From NCBI GenBank assembly GCA_021787035.1, contig JAJYMM010000042.1:1-54846 (forward strand): DNA of 54,846 nucleotides, read 5' to 3'. The notes beneath the pieces were generated by a model. It searched no databases. It had not been told where the DNA came from and saw only the letters and a list, made by a program, of their open reading frames with translations. Source of the DNA: Actinomycetes bacterium. Its GTDB lineage: Bacteria > Actinomycetota > Acidimicrobiia > Acidimicrobiales > Palsa-688. Of the stretch, positions 40,555 through 50,668 are shown in pieces; position 1 is the stretch's first letter, and every line of letters begins with the position of its first letter. Made by a program: the position numbers and the translations under genes.

Positions 40555-42102
40555 GTGGCTGAAAAGACCATGGACGAGCGATTGGAAGATCTCGCACGCC
40601 GGCGCCAGGCCGCCATTCATGCAGGTGGCGAGGAACAGGTCCGCCGCCAGCATTCGCGAGGCAAACTGACGGCACGCGAGCGGCTTGAGCACCTGCTCGA
40701 CCCCGGCTCCTTCTCAGAGCTTGACATGCTGGCGCGCAGCCGCGCTGAGGTCACCCCGGTGGAGAAGCGTTCCTACACCGATGGCGTCGTTACCGGTTTC
40801 GGGACAGTAAATGGCCGAAAAGTCTGTGTATTTTCTCAGGATTTTACAGTGATCGGGGGCACCTTGGGAGAGGTGGCTGGCGAGAAGATATGGAAAGTCC
40901 AGGATCTCGCCCTGTCCCTCGGCGTCCCCCTCGTCGGCATCAACGACGGGGGCGGTGCCCGTGTGCAGGAGGGAGTGGTGGCGCTCCACTATTACGGAGG
41001 AATTTTCCGGCGTAATGTTTCCGCTTCGGGGGTGGTGCCCCAGGTGTCTGTGATCATGGGGAGCTGTGCCGGTGGCGCCGTTTACAGCCCAGCGATAACA
41101 GATTTTGTCTTCATGGTCCAGGGGAGCTCGCAGATGTTCATCACTGGCCCCGACGTCGTGAAGGCCGTCACTGGAGAGGATGTCACCCATGAGCAGCTCG
41201 GAGGAGCGCTCACCCATGCGACGAAGTCGGGGGTGGCAACCTTCCTGGCGCCCGACGAGCTGAGCTGCTTGGACGAAGTCCGGCGCCTGCTTGGGTTCCT
41301 CCCCGCCAACAACCTAGAGCAGCCGCCTGTCGCGGGCAGTTCCGACGACCCAAGGCGGGCCGTTCCCGAGATCTCGGAGCTTGTCCCGGCCTCTTCCCAT
41401 GAGCCCTATGACGTGAAAGAGTTGGTCCGGGCCGTCCTAGACGACCGTGACCTCTTCGAGTACCACAAGCTCTGGGCTGCCAACCTCGTCTGCGGCTTTG
41501 GCCGAATCGGTGGGCGCGTCGTCGGGGTGGTAGCAAACCAGCCCCTTGTCCTAGGGGGTGTGCTCGACATAGATGCAGCAGAAAAAGGTGCGCGTTTCGT
41601 ACGGACATGCGACTGCTTCAACATCCCTGTCGTCACGTTTGTGGACGTGCCCGGCTTCATGCCGGGCACCGACCAGGAGCACGGTGGCTTGGCGCGCCGG
41701 GGTGCCAAGCTCTTCTACGCCTACTCTGAGGCGAGCGTGCCCAAGGTCCAGTTGCTCATCCGGCGGGCCTACGGCGCCGCGTACGTCGTCATGTCTTCGA
41801 AGGCCCTCGGCGCCGACCTCGCTTATGCTTGGCCGGGGGCCGAGCTGTCGGTGATGGGCCCCGAAAGTGCGGTCGAAGTTCTCTATGCCGATGAGCTTGC
41901 CCTGGCCCCGGCCAGGCGGGGCGACCTCGTCGAGTCGTACCGGCAAGCCAACGCCAGCCCGTATTTTGCCGCCGAACGCGGGTACATAGATGACGTGATC
42001 GAGCCGGCGAGCACCCGGAGCGTGTTGTACCAGGCCCTTTCGGTCTTGGCCAGCAAACGGCCGGAGGCGCAGCCGCGCAAGCACGGGAACGTCCCGCTGT
42101 GA
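40555..42102 (+). CDS. accD: Acyl-CoA (propionyl-CoA) carboxylase carboxyltransferase beta subunit
   Basis: The protein has 515 residues from GTG 40555, standard for PccB/AccD5. Motifs: GKLTARERLEHLLDPGSF at the start, VGINDGGGARVQEGV, IMGSCAGGAVYSPAITDF, and FVDVPGFMPGTDQEHGGLAR for the biotin-binding half. It transfers carboxyl from biotin to acetyl- or propionyl-CoA. The alpha (biotinylated) subunit is not in the window; the epsilon subunit follows with a 4-bp overlap, defining an actinobacterial-type complex. Confidence 0.95.
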   Translation: MAEKTMDERLEDLARRRQAAIHAGGEEQVRRQHSRGKLTARERLEHLLDPGSFSELDMLARSRAEVTPVEKRSYTDGVVTGFGTVNGRKVCVFSQDFTVIGGTLGEVAGEKIWKVQDLALSLGVPLVGINDGGGARVQEGVVALHYYGGIFRRNVSASGVVPQVSVIMGSCAGGAVYSPAITDFVFMVQGSSQMFITGPDVVKAVTGEDVTHEQLGGALTHATKSGVATFLAPDELSCLDEVRRLLGFLPANNLEQPPVAGSSDDPRRAVPEISELVPASSHEPYDVKELVRAVLDDRDLFEYHKLWAANLVCGFGRIGGRVVGVVANQPLVLGGVLDIDAAEKGARFVRTCDCFNIPVVTFVDVPGFMPGTDQEHGGLARRGAKLFYAYSEASVPKVQLLIRRAYGAAYVVMSSKALGADLAYAWPGAELSVMGPESAVEVLYADELALAPARRGDLVESYRQANASPYFAAERGYIDDVIEPASTRSVLYQALSVLASKRPEAQPRKHGNVPL

Positions 42103-42308
42103 GCGACCATGGCCCCCTTGGCGTCCAGGTGAGGCTGCGGCGCCTTGCGCGTCCCCCGGCGCCCGAGGAACTGGAGGCGCTGCGCACTGCCGTCCAAGTG
42201 GCGCTCGGGGTTCCTGACGCTAAGGACGCTGGCGCGGACAGCGCGCCGTGGCGCTTCGGCGGGCGCTGGTGGCGGCCAGCGCCGTGGGACGCCCCTCTTT
42301 CGCGCTAG
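42099..42308 (+). CDS. accE: Acyl-CoA carboxylase epsilon subunit-like protein
   Basis: The protein has 69 residues from GTG 42099, overlapping the accD stop by GTGA. It reads VRLRRLARPPAPEELEALRT and ends with the family-typical Trp-rich WRFGGRWWRPAPWD. Epsilon subunits stabilise the alpha-beta carboxylase in actinobacteria. The spacing and C-terminal Trp cluster make the call fairly safe. The 170 bp to purM hold no gene. Confidence 0.8.
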   Translation: MSDHGPLGVQVRLRRLARPPAPEELEALRTAVQVALGVPDAKDAGADSAPWRFGGRWWRPAPWDAPLSR

Positions 42309-42482
42309 GCGCTTGGCACCCCACACCCGGCCTGCGTTTTCCCCCGCTGTGGAGGGCTTGTGGATAAGGTCGGGGACGGCCTGGGGACTACCAGGGGAGA
42401 GCTGAGTTGGTGCAGCGTGCAGCCGGTCTCTCCGCAAAGCTCGCGCTCTTTGACTGTGGAAAAGGCGCCGGTTGAGGCCGGC

Positions 42483-43652
42483 TCAGCCAGTTCGTTCAAC
42501 GACACAGCGGCCCCCGCCCGCGACGACCCGGCCGACCTTGCTTGCCCCGAAACCGAGCCCTCCAACCACATCGATAGCGGCACGGGCCTGCCCAGGCGGA
42601 ACGATGACAACCATGCCGAGGCCGAGGTTGAAAGTCCGAGCCATCTCAGCCTCACTAGCTGAAGCGGCGGCCTGCACCTCTCTGAAGATCCGTGGCACCG
42701 GCCAGCTACCCTCGGACAGCACGGCGTCGAGCCCTGCTGGGAGGGCACGGGGTACGTTGCCCGGCAAACCACCGCCGGTTATGTGGGCGACGCCGCGAAG
42801 TTCGATGTTGCGCGCCAGCTCGAGCACCGCTCGGGCGTAGACGAGCGAGGGCCGCAGCAGCTCGTCGGCGAGGCTGTGGCCTGCGCCGGCCCACGCCTCA
42901 TCGTCGAGCTTCCTGCCGGCACGACCCAAAAGGGCCGCGCGCACGAGCGAATAGCCGTTGCTGCGAAGGCCGTCCGAGTGCAGCCCGACGACCTCGTCGC
43001 CCTCTCGCGCTGGGTGGGCACCGCCTGGCCCCAACAGCTGATCGCGCTCAGCGACGCCCACGGCAAAGCCAGCCAGGTCGAACTCCCCGCGAGGGAGCTG
43101 CCCCGGGTGCTCGGCGAGCTCGCCGCCCAGGATGGCGCAGCCGGCCGTCTGGCAACCTTGCGCCACGCCGGCCATGATGCTCTCGACGTCGTCCGCTTCG
43201 AGATGGCCCCAGAGCTGGTAGTCGAGCAGGAAGAGCGGTTCGGCCCCGGCGCACGCGAGGTCGTCTACGCACATCGCTACGAGGTCGACCCCCACTGTGC
43301 CGAGGCGACGCGCCTCGATGGCGATCGCCAGCTTGGTCCCCACCCCGTCGGCCGAGGCAACGAGTACGGGGTCCCGGTAGCCGGTTGGCATCGCAAAGAG
43401 GCCGGCGAAGCCCCCGATCTCCCCGAGCACCTCTTTGCGCGCAGTGCGCGCTACCCAGGGCCGCATCAGCTGGACGGCCCGGTCCGCGGCCTCGATGTCC
43501 ACGCCGGCAGCGGCGTAACTGAGCCCGGGCTTGTCCGGGCTCACTGGGCTGCCGGGGCTCACTGGGCTGCCGGGGCTCACTGGGCTGCCGGGGCTCACTG
43601 GGCTGCCGGGGCTCACTGGGCTGCCGGGGCTCACTGGGCTGCCGGGGCTCAC
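42483..43652 (-). CDS. purM: Phosphoribosylformylglycinamidine cyclo-ligase
   Basis: Core motifs: LSYAAAGVDIEAADRAVQLM, GGFAGLFAMP, ASADGVGTKLAIA, GGELAEHPG and HITGGGLPGNVPRALP. The enzyme makes AIR from FGAM with ATP. The first GTG (43652) overlaps the purF stop by 4 bp. Seven GTG codons at 18-bp steps (43652 to 43544) lie in a tandem repeat that encodes SPGSPV units. The last GTG, just before SPDKPGLSYAAAG, gives a normal 353-residue protein; the first gives 389. Which start is used cannot be told from sequence. Confidence 0.95.
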   Translation of the reverse strand: MSPGSPVSPGSPVSPGSPVSPGSPVSPGSPVSPGSPVSPDKPGLSYAAAGVDIEAADRAVQLMRPWVARTARKEVLGEIGGFAGLFAMPTGYRDPVLVASADGVGTKLAIAIEARRLGTVGVDLVAMCVDDLACAGAEPLFLLDYQLWGHLEADDVESIMAGVAQGCQTAGCAILGGELAEHPGQLPRGEFDLAGFAVGVAERDQLLGPGGAHPAREGDEVVGLHSDGLRSNGYSLVRAALLGRAGRKLDDEAWAGAGHSLADELLRPSLVYARAVLELARNIELRGVAHITGGGLPGNVPRALPAGLDAVLSEGSWPVPRIFREVQAAASASEAEMARTFNLGLGMVVIVPPGQARAAIDVVGGLGFGASKVGRVVAGGGRCVVERTG

Positions 43653-43665
43653 TGGGCTGCCGGGG
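43539..43665. repeat. 18-bp tandem repeat x7 at the purF-purM junction
   Basis: On the minus strand the unit GTGAGCCCCGGCAGCCCA repeats seven times, with GTG first bases at 43652, 43634, 43616, 43598, 43580, 43562 and 43544. The first unit overlaps the purF stop codon. Each unit adds one start codon and six residues to purM. Confidence 0.95.
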
Positions 43666-45154
43666 CGGGCACGGGCCGGTCACCGGTCGTGCCCGAGGGC
43701 TCCTCGCGCGCCGGTTGCTCCGGGGTGGACCGGAGCTGGCGGAGCGGTACGGGCACCGGGTACTCGCCTGTGAGGCAGGCATCGCAGAACCCAGCCCCAG
43801 CGACCCCCGTCGCCTTCTTCAAGGCGTCCAGAGATAGGTACGCGAGGCTGTCGGCACCCACGTAGTCGCAGATCTCCCCGACCTCCAGGTCCGCTGCGAT
43901 CAGCTCGGAACGAGTACCTGTGTCGACCCCGAAGTAGCACGGCCATCGGTACGGGGGTGACGAGATGCGGAGGTGGACCTCCTTGGCGCCGGCCTCCCGC
44001 AACATCGCAACGATGGCACGCGTGGTGGTGCCGCGGACGATCGAGTCGTCGACCACGACCAAGCGCCTGCCGGCGATGGCCTCGCGGAGCGGGTTCAGCT
44101 TGCGCCGGACCCCAAGGGCGCGCTTGCCCGGCTCGGGGTCGATGAAGGTCCTGCCTATGTAGCGGTTCTTCACGAGCCCGTGGCCGAAGGGCACCCCGCT
44201 CTTGCGGCTGTAGCCCTCGGCGGCCGGTATCCCCGAGTCCGGGACCCCTACGACCATGTCGGCGCTCGTCGGGGACTGCTCGGCCAGCTGCTCGCCCATG
44301 CGTACCCGGGCAGCGTGCAGCTCTTGGCCATACAGCCGGCTGTCAGGACGCGCCAGGTAAACGAACTCGAAAATGCACAGCTTGGGCTGCACCTTGGCGG
44401 GGGGCCACGGCCGGTGGCTCTCGCACCCCGCGTCTCCTATGACGAGCAGCTCTCCTGGCTCCACCTCGCGCACGAAGTGGGCGCCCGCAATGTCAAGAGC
44501 GGGTGTCTCCGAGGCGAGCACCCAACCGTCGTCGAGCCGGCCCAGGCAGAGGGGCCGGAAGCCGTTTGGGTCGCGCACGCCGACCAGGCAGTCCCGGTCC
44601 GCGAGCACGAGCGAGAAGGCTCCCTGGAGCTGTGGCAGCACCCTCATCAGGGCGCCGACCAATGCACCTTGGTCCTCCTGGCCGTCGCTCATGGCCAGCT
44701 CACGGCCGACCAGTTCGGCCATCAAGTCGGAGTCGCTCGTGGCCGTGCCGGGCAACATGCCGATCGCGCCGGCCAGCTCCTCGACGTTGGTGAGGTTGCC
44801 GTTGTGGGCAACCGCGAACTCGCTGCCTCCGGCGTTCCGGTACATCGGCTGAGCGTTGTGCCAAGACGACGACCCGGTAGTTGAGTAGCGGGTGTGCCCG
44901 ATCGCGAGGTGACCTACGAGCCCGGCGATCTTGTAGTCGTTGAACACCTGCGAAACGAGGCCCATATCCTTCATGACGACCATTGCCTGGCCGTCGCTCA
45001 CGGCCATCCCGGCTGACTCTTGGCCTCGGTGTTGGAGGGCGTGCAAGCCGTCAACAACCACGGGGGCCACGCTCCGCCCTGGCGCGTAGATCCCGAAGAC
45101 CCCGCAAGCCTCGCGGCGACCTTCGCTCTCAGGGAGGGTGCTCACCTGCCCCAT
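43649..45154 (-). CDS. purF: Amidophosphoribosyltransferase
   Basis: About 501 residues from ATG 45154 (longer frame to TTG 45214; GTG 45145 also possible). The glutaminase nucleophile is REACGVFGIYAPG after a short propeptide, followed by LQHRGQESAGMA. The PRPP loop is VVVDDSIVRGTTTRAIV. Cysteines in YRWPCYFGVDTG, EICDYVGADS and GFCDACLTGEYP match the 4Fe-4S ligands of the Bacillus-type enzyme. First committed step of purine synthesis. purM follows, coupled. The PHP gene is divergent with almost no intergenic DNA. Confidence 0.97.
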   Translation of the reverse strand: MGQVSTLPESEGRREACGVFGIYAPGRSVAPVVVDGLHALQHRGQESAGMAVSDGQAMVVMKDMGLVSQVFNDYKIAGLVGHLAIGHTRYSTTGSSSWHNAQPMYRNAGGSEFAVAHNGNLTNVEELAGAIGMLPGTATSDSDLMAELVGRELAMSDGQEDQGALVGALMRVLPQLQGAFSLVLADRDCLVGVRDPNGFRPLCLGRLDDGWVLASETPALDIAGAHFVREVEPGELLVIGDAGCESHRPWPPAKVQPKLCIFEFVYLARPDSRLYGQELHAARVRMGEQLAEQSPTSADMVVGVPDSGIPAAEGYSRKSGVPFGHGLVKNRYIGRTFIDPEPGKRALGVRRKLNPLREAIAGRRLVVVDDSIVRGTTTRAIVAMLREAGAKEVHLRISSPPYRWPCYFGVDTGTRSELIAADLEVGEICDYVGADSLAYLSLDALKKATGVAGAGFCDACLTGEYPVPVPLRQLRSTPEQPAREEPSGTTGDRPVPAPAAQ

Positions 45155-45213
45155 TCTCGCGCACTGGGCGGAGTTGCCCGGGCCATGGCCCAGCGCGGTT
45201 ACGGTGGTGGGCA

Positions 45214-46050
45214 ATGATCGACCTCCACGTCCACTCGAAGGTCTCGGACGGCAGCGATTCCCCGGAGCGGCTCGTGGAGCTGGCCGTCGAGGCCGGGCTC
45301 TCAGCCTTTGCCCTGACAGACCACGACCGCCAGGACGGTGTGGCCGTTGCCGCCAAGAAGGCCGCCGAGGTGGGCATAGGGATCGTTCCTGGCGTCGAGA
45401 TCTCCTGCGAGCACAAGGGCACTATGCACATGCTCGTGTACTTCCTTGAGCCGGGCGAAGGCCCACTGCAAGACGAGCTTGGCCGGCTCCAGCGTGCTCG
45501 TGACACACGCAACGAGCGAATGGTTGCCCGCCTCGGCGAGCTGGGGCTGCCGGTGACGATGGAGGAGCTGCAGGAGGAGGCCGGCGGGACCGGGGCCGGC
45601 CGCCCCCACGTGGCGGCGATCTTGGTCCGCAAGGGTTATGCGAGCTCGGTGCAGGACGCGTTCGACAAGTTCTTGGCGAAGGGCCAGCCCGCTTATATGG
45701 AGAAAGAACGCCTGGCGCCTCGGCAGGCCACCTCATTGGCTCTCCAGTCCGGAGCTCTTCCGGTCCTCGCCCACCCACTGTCGCTCGGGCTCTCGCCGGC
45801 GGACACCGCTTCAGCGGTCGCCGAGCTGGCCGATGCCGGCCTGGTCGGTCTCGAGGCCATCTATGGTCGCTACGACCAGGGCCAGCGAGCGGACTTGGCG
45901 GTCCTGGCGGCCCAGAACGGGCTCGCCGTGACGGGCGGTTCGGACTACCACGGCACCTACAAGCCCGACTTGAGCGTGGGCACGGGCCAGGGCGATCTGC
46001 ACGTGCCCGACGGAGCACTGGCGGCACTTCGCGAGAGGCTACCGGCCTAG
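45214..46050 (+). CDS. PHP-domain phosphoesterase (YciV/RNase AM-like)
   Basis: The protein has 278 residues from ATG 45214. Metal ligands of the PHP fold: MIDLHVHSKVSDGSDSPE, FALTDHDRQDGV, PGVEISCEHKGTMHMLVYF, PVLAHPLSLG and VTGGSDYHGTYKPD. Related proteins are 5'-3' exoribonucleases or 3',5'-nucleotide bisphosphate phosphatases. The gene starts 60 bp from purF in the opposite direction and converges on purL. The substrate is not readable from sequence. Confidence 0.9.
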   Translation: MIDLHVHSKVSDGSDSPERLVELAVEAGLSAFALTDHDRQDGVAVAAKKAAEVGIGIVPGVEISCEHKGTMHMLVYFLEPGEGPLQDELGRLQRARDTRNERMVARLGELGLPVTMEELQEEAGGTGAGRPHVAAILVRKGYASSVQDAFDKFLAKGQPAYMEKERLAPRQATSLALQSGALPVLAHPLSLGLSPADTASAVAELADAGLVGLEAIYGRYDQGQRADLAVLAAQNGLAVTGGSDYHGTYKPDLSVGTGQGDLHVPDGALAALRERLPA

Positions 46051-46062
46051 TGTCGGGGCGGC

Positions 46063-46122
46063 CCTGAGCCAACTCTAAGTCTCCTGAGCCAAGTCTAAGT
46101 CTCCTAAGCCAAGTCTAAGGCC
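46063..46122. repeat. 20-bp tandem repeat x3 between PHP gene and purL
   Basis: CCTGAGCCAACTCTAAGTCT, CCTGAGCCAAGTCTAAGTCT and CCTAAGCCAAGTCTAAGGCC start at 46063, 46083 and 46103. A further AACCTAAGTCTGAGG follows up to the purL stop. It lies between two converging genes and shows no hairpin. Confidence 0.85.
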
Positions 46123-46128
46123 CAAAAC

Positions 46129-48408
46129 CTAAGTCTGAGGTGTAGCGAACACCGCCGGCAGGTTCCCTGTCCAGGCCGAGGCGAGGTCCGCCACGCTCAA
46201 GTCGACGAGGCCGTCGATTGTGAGGCGTTCGCCGCCGGCTGTCCCGATCCGACGGGCAGGGACGGCGGCAGCCTCCGCCCGTTCGGTGACTTCTGCCACC
46301 CGGTCGGGGGCCACGCTGAGCACCACCTTGGAGGGGCCCTCGCCGAAGAGCCCCTCGGTGCCCTCGATGCCTCGTACTCGGCACCCGGTCCCCCCTTTCA
46401 CAGCCATTTCTGCCAAAGCCAGGCCGATGCCGCCGTCCGAAACGTCGTGGGCGCCCTGGACGAGGCGCTCGTCCACCAGCGCGGCTACAAGGTCGAGCAG
46501 CCGGCGGTGGAGGGCGAGGTCGAGGGGGGCGAGGCCGCCCCGGTCGGCTGCCTGACCGCTCTCTCCGAGAGGCTGTTGGGCTTCCCACCGGCTTCCCGCG
46601 AGGGACCTGGACGCCGGGCCTCCCGGTCCGAGCAGCACGATTTCGTCACCGGCTGTCAGCGATGGTCCCGGGATCCCGGGGCGCAAGTGGTCGACCAGGC
46701 CGAGGGTGGCGACGACGGGTGTCGGGTCGATGTCGGCACCGGCCGTCTCGTTGTAGAGGCTCACGTTGCCACCGACGACGGGGAGGCCGAGGGCCCTGCA
46801 GGCCTCCGCCATCCCGTCCACCGATTCCGATAGCTGCCACATGACTTCGGGGTGCTCCGGGTTGCCGAAGTTCAGGCAGTTCACGATGGCGACGGGCCGG
46901 GCGCCCGTGCACGCGACATTGAGGGTGGACTCAGCGACCAGGAGGGCGGTCCCCGCGCGGGGGTCGATGGCGCACCAGCGCGGGTTGCCATCCGTCGAGA
47001 GGGCCATCCCTCGTTCCGCGCTGCCTGGTGTGGGCCGGGCGCCGGGGGCCGAGAGCCGGAGCACGGCAGCGTCGGCGCCGGGGCCGAGCGCGGTGTTCAA
47101 GAAGAGCTGGTGGTCGTACTGCCGGTAGGCCCACGAGGGGTCATAGACCATTGCGAGCAGGTCTTTTGCGATGCGCTCGGGGGACGCCGGCGGCGGGGCG
47201 GCGGGGCGGGAGGCCCCGTTGGCGCTCACAAGCTTGACCGGCTTGCTCATCGGGCGCTCGTAGAGGGGGGCGTCCTCATGCAGGCTCGCCGCAGGGACGT
47301 CGGCGAGCACTTCGCCGTCCCAACCCGCGAGGACGCGGAGGTGGCCGCCGGCCGTGACCCTACCGACGACGCTGGCCCGTACTTCCCAACGCTTGCAGAC
47401 GCCCACGACCTGGTCGAGCGCTTCGGGTGCCACGATGGCGAGCATCCGTTCCTGGCTTTCGCTGGTCATGATCTCGAACGGCTCCATTCCCGGCTCCCGC
47501 AAGGGAACGGCGGACACGTCTATGTCCATGCCCATCCCGCCCCGTGAGGCCGTCTCGCTGGCAGCGGAGGTGAGGCCCGCGGCACCGAGGTCCTGGATGC
47601 CGGCCACGAGGCGGCGGTCGAGCAGTTCGAGAGTGGCCTCGATCAGGCGTTTCTCCTCGAAGGGGTCGCCCACCTGTACGTTCGGGCGCTTCGCTGCCTC
47701 CGCCTCGGCGTCCGCCCCAAACGCCGCAGACGCAAGGACGCTGGCGCCACCGATACCGTCACGCCCCGTTGCCGAGCCGAGCAGGACTGCGAGGTTGCCC
47801 TCGCCGGCAGCCCTTGCCAGTACGAGCCGCTCCTTTGGGAGCAGGCCGCAACAGAGAACGTTAACGAGCGGGTTGCCCGAATAGCAGGGCGCGAACTCAA
47901 GCTCACCGCCTACCGTCGGGACCCCGACGGCATTGCCGTAGCCCGATATCCCGCTTACCACACCGCTAGTGAGCCAGCGGTTCCTCGCTTCACCGAGCGG
48001 GCCGAAGCGCAGCGAGTCCATGAGGGCCACGGGTCTCGCACCCATGGTGAAGATGTCCCGGATGATCCCGCCCGCGCCGGTCGCCGCTCCCTGGTATGGC
48101 TCGACGGCCGAGGGGTGGTTGTGGCTCTCGATCCTAAGTGCGATAGCGAGCCCGTCGCCTGCGTCGATCACGCCGGCGTTCTCACCCGGCCCGACCAGCA
48201 CGCCCGGTCCTTCCCCAGGGAGGCGGCGCAGGTGGACACGCGACGACTTGTAAGAGCAGTGCTCGCTCCACATGACGGCGTACATCGCGAGTTCGAGGTG
48301 GTTGGGCCGGTGCCCGAGGATCTGCTCGACCCTGGCGGCCTCCTCGTCGGTGAGCCCGAGCTCCCGGTGAAGTGAGACGTCCGAAGAGTGAGCGGCCCCA
48401 GTTCCCAT
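46129..48408 (-). CDS. purL: Phosphoribosylformylglycinamidine synthase subunit PurL
   Basis: The protein has 759 residues from ATG 48408, matching the small PurL that needs PurS and PurQ. Motifs: [76 protein letters not shown] and [12 protein letters not shown] in the second half. It makes FGAM with ATP and ammonia delivered by PurQ. Here it is not in the usual purS-purQ-purL order; an MFS gene on the other strand separates it from purQ. Confidence 0.97.
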   Translation of the reverse strand: MGTGAAHSSDVSLHRELGLTDEEAARVEQILGHRPNHLELAMYAVMWSEHCSYKSSRVHLRRLPGEGPGVLVGPGENAGVIDAGDGLAIALRIESHNHPSAVEPYQGAATGAGGIIRDIFTMGARPVALMDSLRFGPLGEARNRWLTSGVVSGISGYGNAVGVPTVGGELEFAPCYSGNPLVNVLCCGLLPKERLVLARAAGEGNLAVLLGSATGRDGIGGASVLASAAFGADAEAEAAKRPNVQVGDPFEEKRLIEATLELLDRRLVAGIQDLGAAGLTSAASETASRGGMGMDIDVSAVPLREPGMEPFEIMTSESQERMLAIVAPEALDQVVGVCKRWEVRASVVGRVTAGGHLRVLAGWDGEVLADVPAASLHEDAPLYERPMSKPVKLVSANGASRPAAPPPASPERIAKDLLAMVYDPSWAYRQYDHQLFLNTALGPGADAAVLRLSAPGARPTPGSAERGMALSTDGNPRWCAIDPRAGTALLVAESTLNVACTGARPVAIVNCLNFGNPEHPEVMWQLSESVDGMAEACRALGLPVVGGNVSLYNETAGADIDPTPVVATLGLVDHLRPGIPGPSLTAGDEIVLLGPGGPASRSLAGSRWEAQQPLGESGQAADRGGLAPLDLALHRRLLDLVAALVDERLVQGAHDVSDGGIGLALAEMAVKGGTGCRVRGIEGTEGLFGEGPSKVVLSVAPDRVAEVTERAEAAAVPARRIGTAGGERLTIDGLVDLSVADLASAWTGNLPAVFATPQT

Positions 48409-48496
48409 CGCCCACAACGGTACTGGGCCGCTCACCTGGCACGCCTGCTGGCGCCTGCTGGGGCCCTTTGGGGCCTCGGTGCGTAGGCTCGTGACG

Positions 48497-49894
48497 ATGG
48501 GCCGACCAGGACGAGGCATGGGCAGGCGCGCGCCCGCGGGCCTGCGGACGGCGCTCGTACCGGTCTGGTGGGGACGCAACTACGGGGTCGTGTTCGCTGC
48601 ACGAGTAGCGATGAGCGTAGGGCGGGCCCTCGCTGGCGTGGTTGCTCCCATCTACCTGGCACTCGAAGGTTTCGGTGCTTTCGAGCTTTCTCTCTACGTG
48701 CTCGTGGTGGCGGCCGCTTCCGCAGTTATGTCGACCATCATCGGCCTGTCGTCGGACCGGGTGGGCCGCCGGCCGTACCTGATCGGCGTGCCTCTCCTCA
48801 CCGCTGGAGCGGCGGTAGGTTTCGCTTTTACGGGGTCCGCCCCGCTGCTGTTCGTGCTCGGAGCGCTTGGTAGCTTTGGCCGCGGGGCGGGTGCGGGCGC
48901 GGGTGCGGTCGGGCCATACCAGCCGGCCGAGGCTGCGTTCGTCACCGAGAACATCACCGCGGAGCACCGCAACGCGGGCTTTGGCCGCCTCACCTTTGGC
49001 TCGTCGCTCGGTGCTTCGGTCGGGAGCCTGCTCGGGTTGCTCGTGTCTTCGAGCGACGCCCACGGCGCGGCCGCCACGGCGGCGTTCCGCCCGGCGTTTT
49101 TGGCGATAGCGGCTGCTTCTGCGCTAGCCGGGCTGTTCGCAGTGTGGCTGTCGGAACCGCGCCGGCCGCAAGCCAAGGCGACGCCGTCGGGAAGGGGGCG
49201 CTTGCGCTTGCGCTTGCCGCGCAAGTCCCGCTGGCTCCTCTACCGGCTTTGGGTTACAAACACGCTGAACGGGATGGCGATAGGCATGTTCGGGCCGTTC
49301 GTCACGTACTGGCTCTACCGGAGGTTCGGCGCCGGCGCCGCCGAGGTGGGGGTCCTTTACGCGGTGATAAATGCCGCCACGATGGCCTCCTCGCTGTCCG
49401 CCGCCGGCCTCGCGCGCCGCTGGGGACTCGTGCGGACCGTGGGCGTGGTCCGGACCGCGCAGGCGGTGCTGATCGTCCCGATGGTCCTTGCCCCGAGCTT
49501 TGCTTTCGCGGGCGGCATCTACTTCGTCCGGATGATCGTGCAGCGGATCGGCCTGCCGCTCCGCCAGTCGTACGCGATCGGGTTGGCGCACCCCGACGAG
49601 CGGGCCTCCGTCACGGCCCTGTCCAACGTCCCGAGCCAGCTGGCCATGTCGGTGAGCCCGCTGCTGACCGGGTACCTCTTCGAGGCCGTCAGCCTGTCGT
49701 TGCCCTTTGAGGTCGCGGCACTTTTGCAGTTCGCGAACGCGACCAGTTTTTGGGCGCTTTTCCGGGGTCACCCGCCCGAGGAGGAAAGGGCTGTCGCCGC
49801 CGCCGGTCCCACGGCCTGGGCACTCGTCGACGGCGCCACCAACGCTGCCGACGCTGACGGTGCCCCGATCGAGCGAGGAACTATCGAAGGCTAA
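48497..49894 (+). CDS. MFS transporter
   Basis: About 465 residues from ATG 48497 (GTG 48479 possible). Helix 1 region [20 protein letters not shown], then the loop motif [20 protein letters not shown] (MFS motif A). A Gly/Ala-rich helix ([20 protein letters not shown]) and the second half from [20 protein letters not shown] follow. Twelve helices are expected. Substrate unknown; the position between purQ and purL would allow a purine role but nothing in the sequence shows it. Its stop overlaps the purQ stop on the other strand. Confidence 0.88.
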   Translation: MGRPGRGMGRRAPAGLRTALVPVWWGRNYGVVFAARVAMSVGRALAGVVAPIYLALEGFGAFELSLYVLVVAAASAVMSTIIGLSSDRVGRRPYLIGVPLLTAGAAVGFAFTGSAPLLFVLGALGSFGRGAGAGAGAVGPYQPAEAAFVTENITAEHRNAGFGRLTFGSSLGASVGSLLGLLVSSSDAHGAAATAAFRPAFLAIAAASALAGLFAVWLSEPRRPQAKATPSGRGRLRLRLPRKSRWLLYRLWVTNTLNGMAIGMFGPFVTYWLYRRFGAGAAEVGVLYAVINAATMASSLSAAGLARRWGLVRTVGVVRTAQAVLIVPMVLAPSFAFAGGIYFVRMIVQRIGLPLRQSYAIGLAHPDERASVTALSNVPSQLAMSVSPLLTGYLFEAVSLSLPFEVAALLQFANATSFWALFRGHPPEEERAVAAAGPTAWALVDGATNAADADGAPIERGTIEG

Positions 49895-50619
49895 GCCCCG
49901 GCACCGGCGAGGGCGGGGCCAGTTTGGCCAGCCCTCCGCTGGGGCCCGGCGGCGGTTGCTAGCAAGGAGCGCAGTAGGAGGAGGCCGTCGGTCGAACCCA
50001 GCAGTTCCCTAGATGCTCGCTCCGGATGGGGCATCAGCCCGACGACGTTGCCGGTCTCACTGCAAACGCCGGCGATGTCGTGCACCGAACCGTTGGGATT
50101 GCCCACGTAGCGCAGCACGACTCGCCCCTCCTCTTCGAGCGAGCGCAAAACCTCTGGAGATGCGGTGTAATTTCCTTCGAAATGGTTGACCGGTACGCGT
50201 ATGCGGAGGCCCGGGGCCAACCCGGCCGTAAGGGCTGAGCGGTCGGTCACAACTTCCAGTTCGGCTACCTGGCACAAAAAGCTGAGGCCCCTGTTTTTTT
50301 GGAGGGCCCCGGGGAGGAGGTGAGCCTCGGTCAGGATCTGGAACCCATTGCAAATCCCCACGACCGGCGCGCCGGCTCGAGCGAGCTCAATCACAGCGGT
50401 CATTACGGGCGAAAACCGAGCGATGGCGCCGGGCCGGAGGTAGTCGCCGTGGGCGAAGCCCCCTGGGAGCACTACCGCGTCCAGGCCCGGGAGGGACGTG
50501 GCCGTGTGCCACACCAGCTCTGTTTCGGCGCCCACCCGCTCGAGCGCCTCCGCTACGTCGTGCTCGCAGTTGGTGCCCGGGAAGACCACCACGCCAACAC
50601 GCACTGCCACGTTGGCCAC
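49891..50619 (-). CDS. purQ: Phosphoribosylformylglycinamidine synthase subunit PurQ
   Basis: The protein has 242 residues from GTG 50619. It is a class I glutaminase: VGVVVFPGTNCEHDVAEAL, VLPGGFAHGDYLRPGAIA, nucleophile in VVGICNGFQILTEAHLLPGA and the His-Glu pair in GLMPHPERAS. It supplies ammonia to PurL. A C-terminal extension ([20 protein letters not shown]) is not part of the fold. Confidence 0.97.
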   Translation of the reverse strand: MANVAVRVGVVVFPGTNCEHDVAEALERVGAETELVWHTATSLPGLDAVVLPGGFAHGDYLRPGAIARFSPVMTAVIELARAGAPVVGICNGFQILTEAHLLPGALQKNRGLSFLCQVAELEVVTDRSALTAGLAPGLRIRVPVNHFEGNYTASPEVLRSLEEEGRVVLRYVGNPNGSVHDIAGVCSETGNVVGLMPHPERASRELLGSTDGLLLLRSLLATAAGPQRRAGQTGPALAGAGA

Positions 50620-50668
50620 CCTACCAGCGCAGTGAAGGGCGAGCGCCCCGCCCGCTTATGGCCCTGGG

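Noticed and set aside
43539..43665. CRISPR-like array at the purF-purM junction
   Set aside because: Units are 18 bp and directly adjacent with no spacers; it is a coding tandem repeat.
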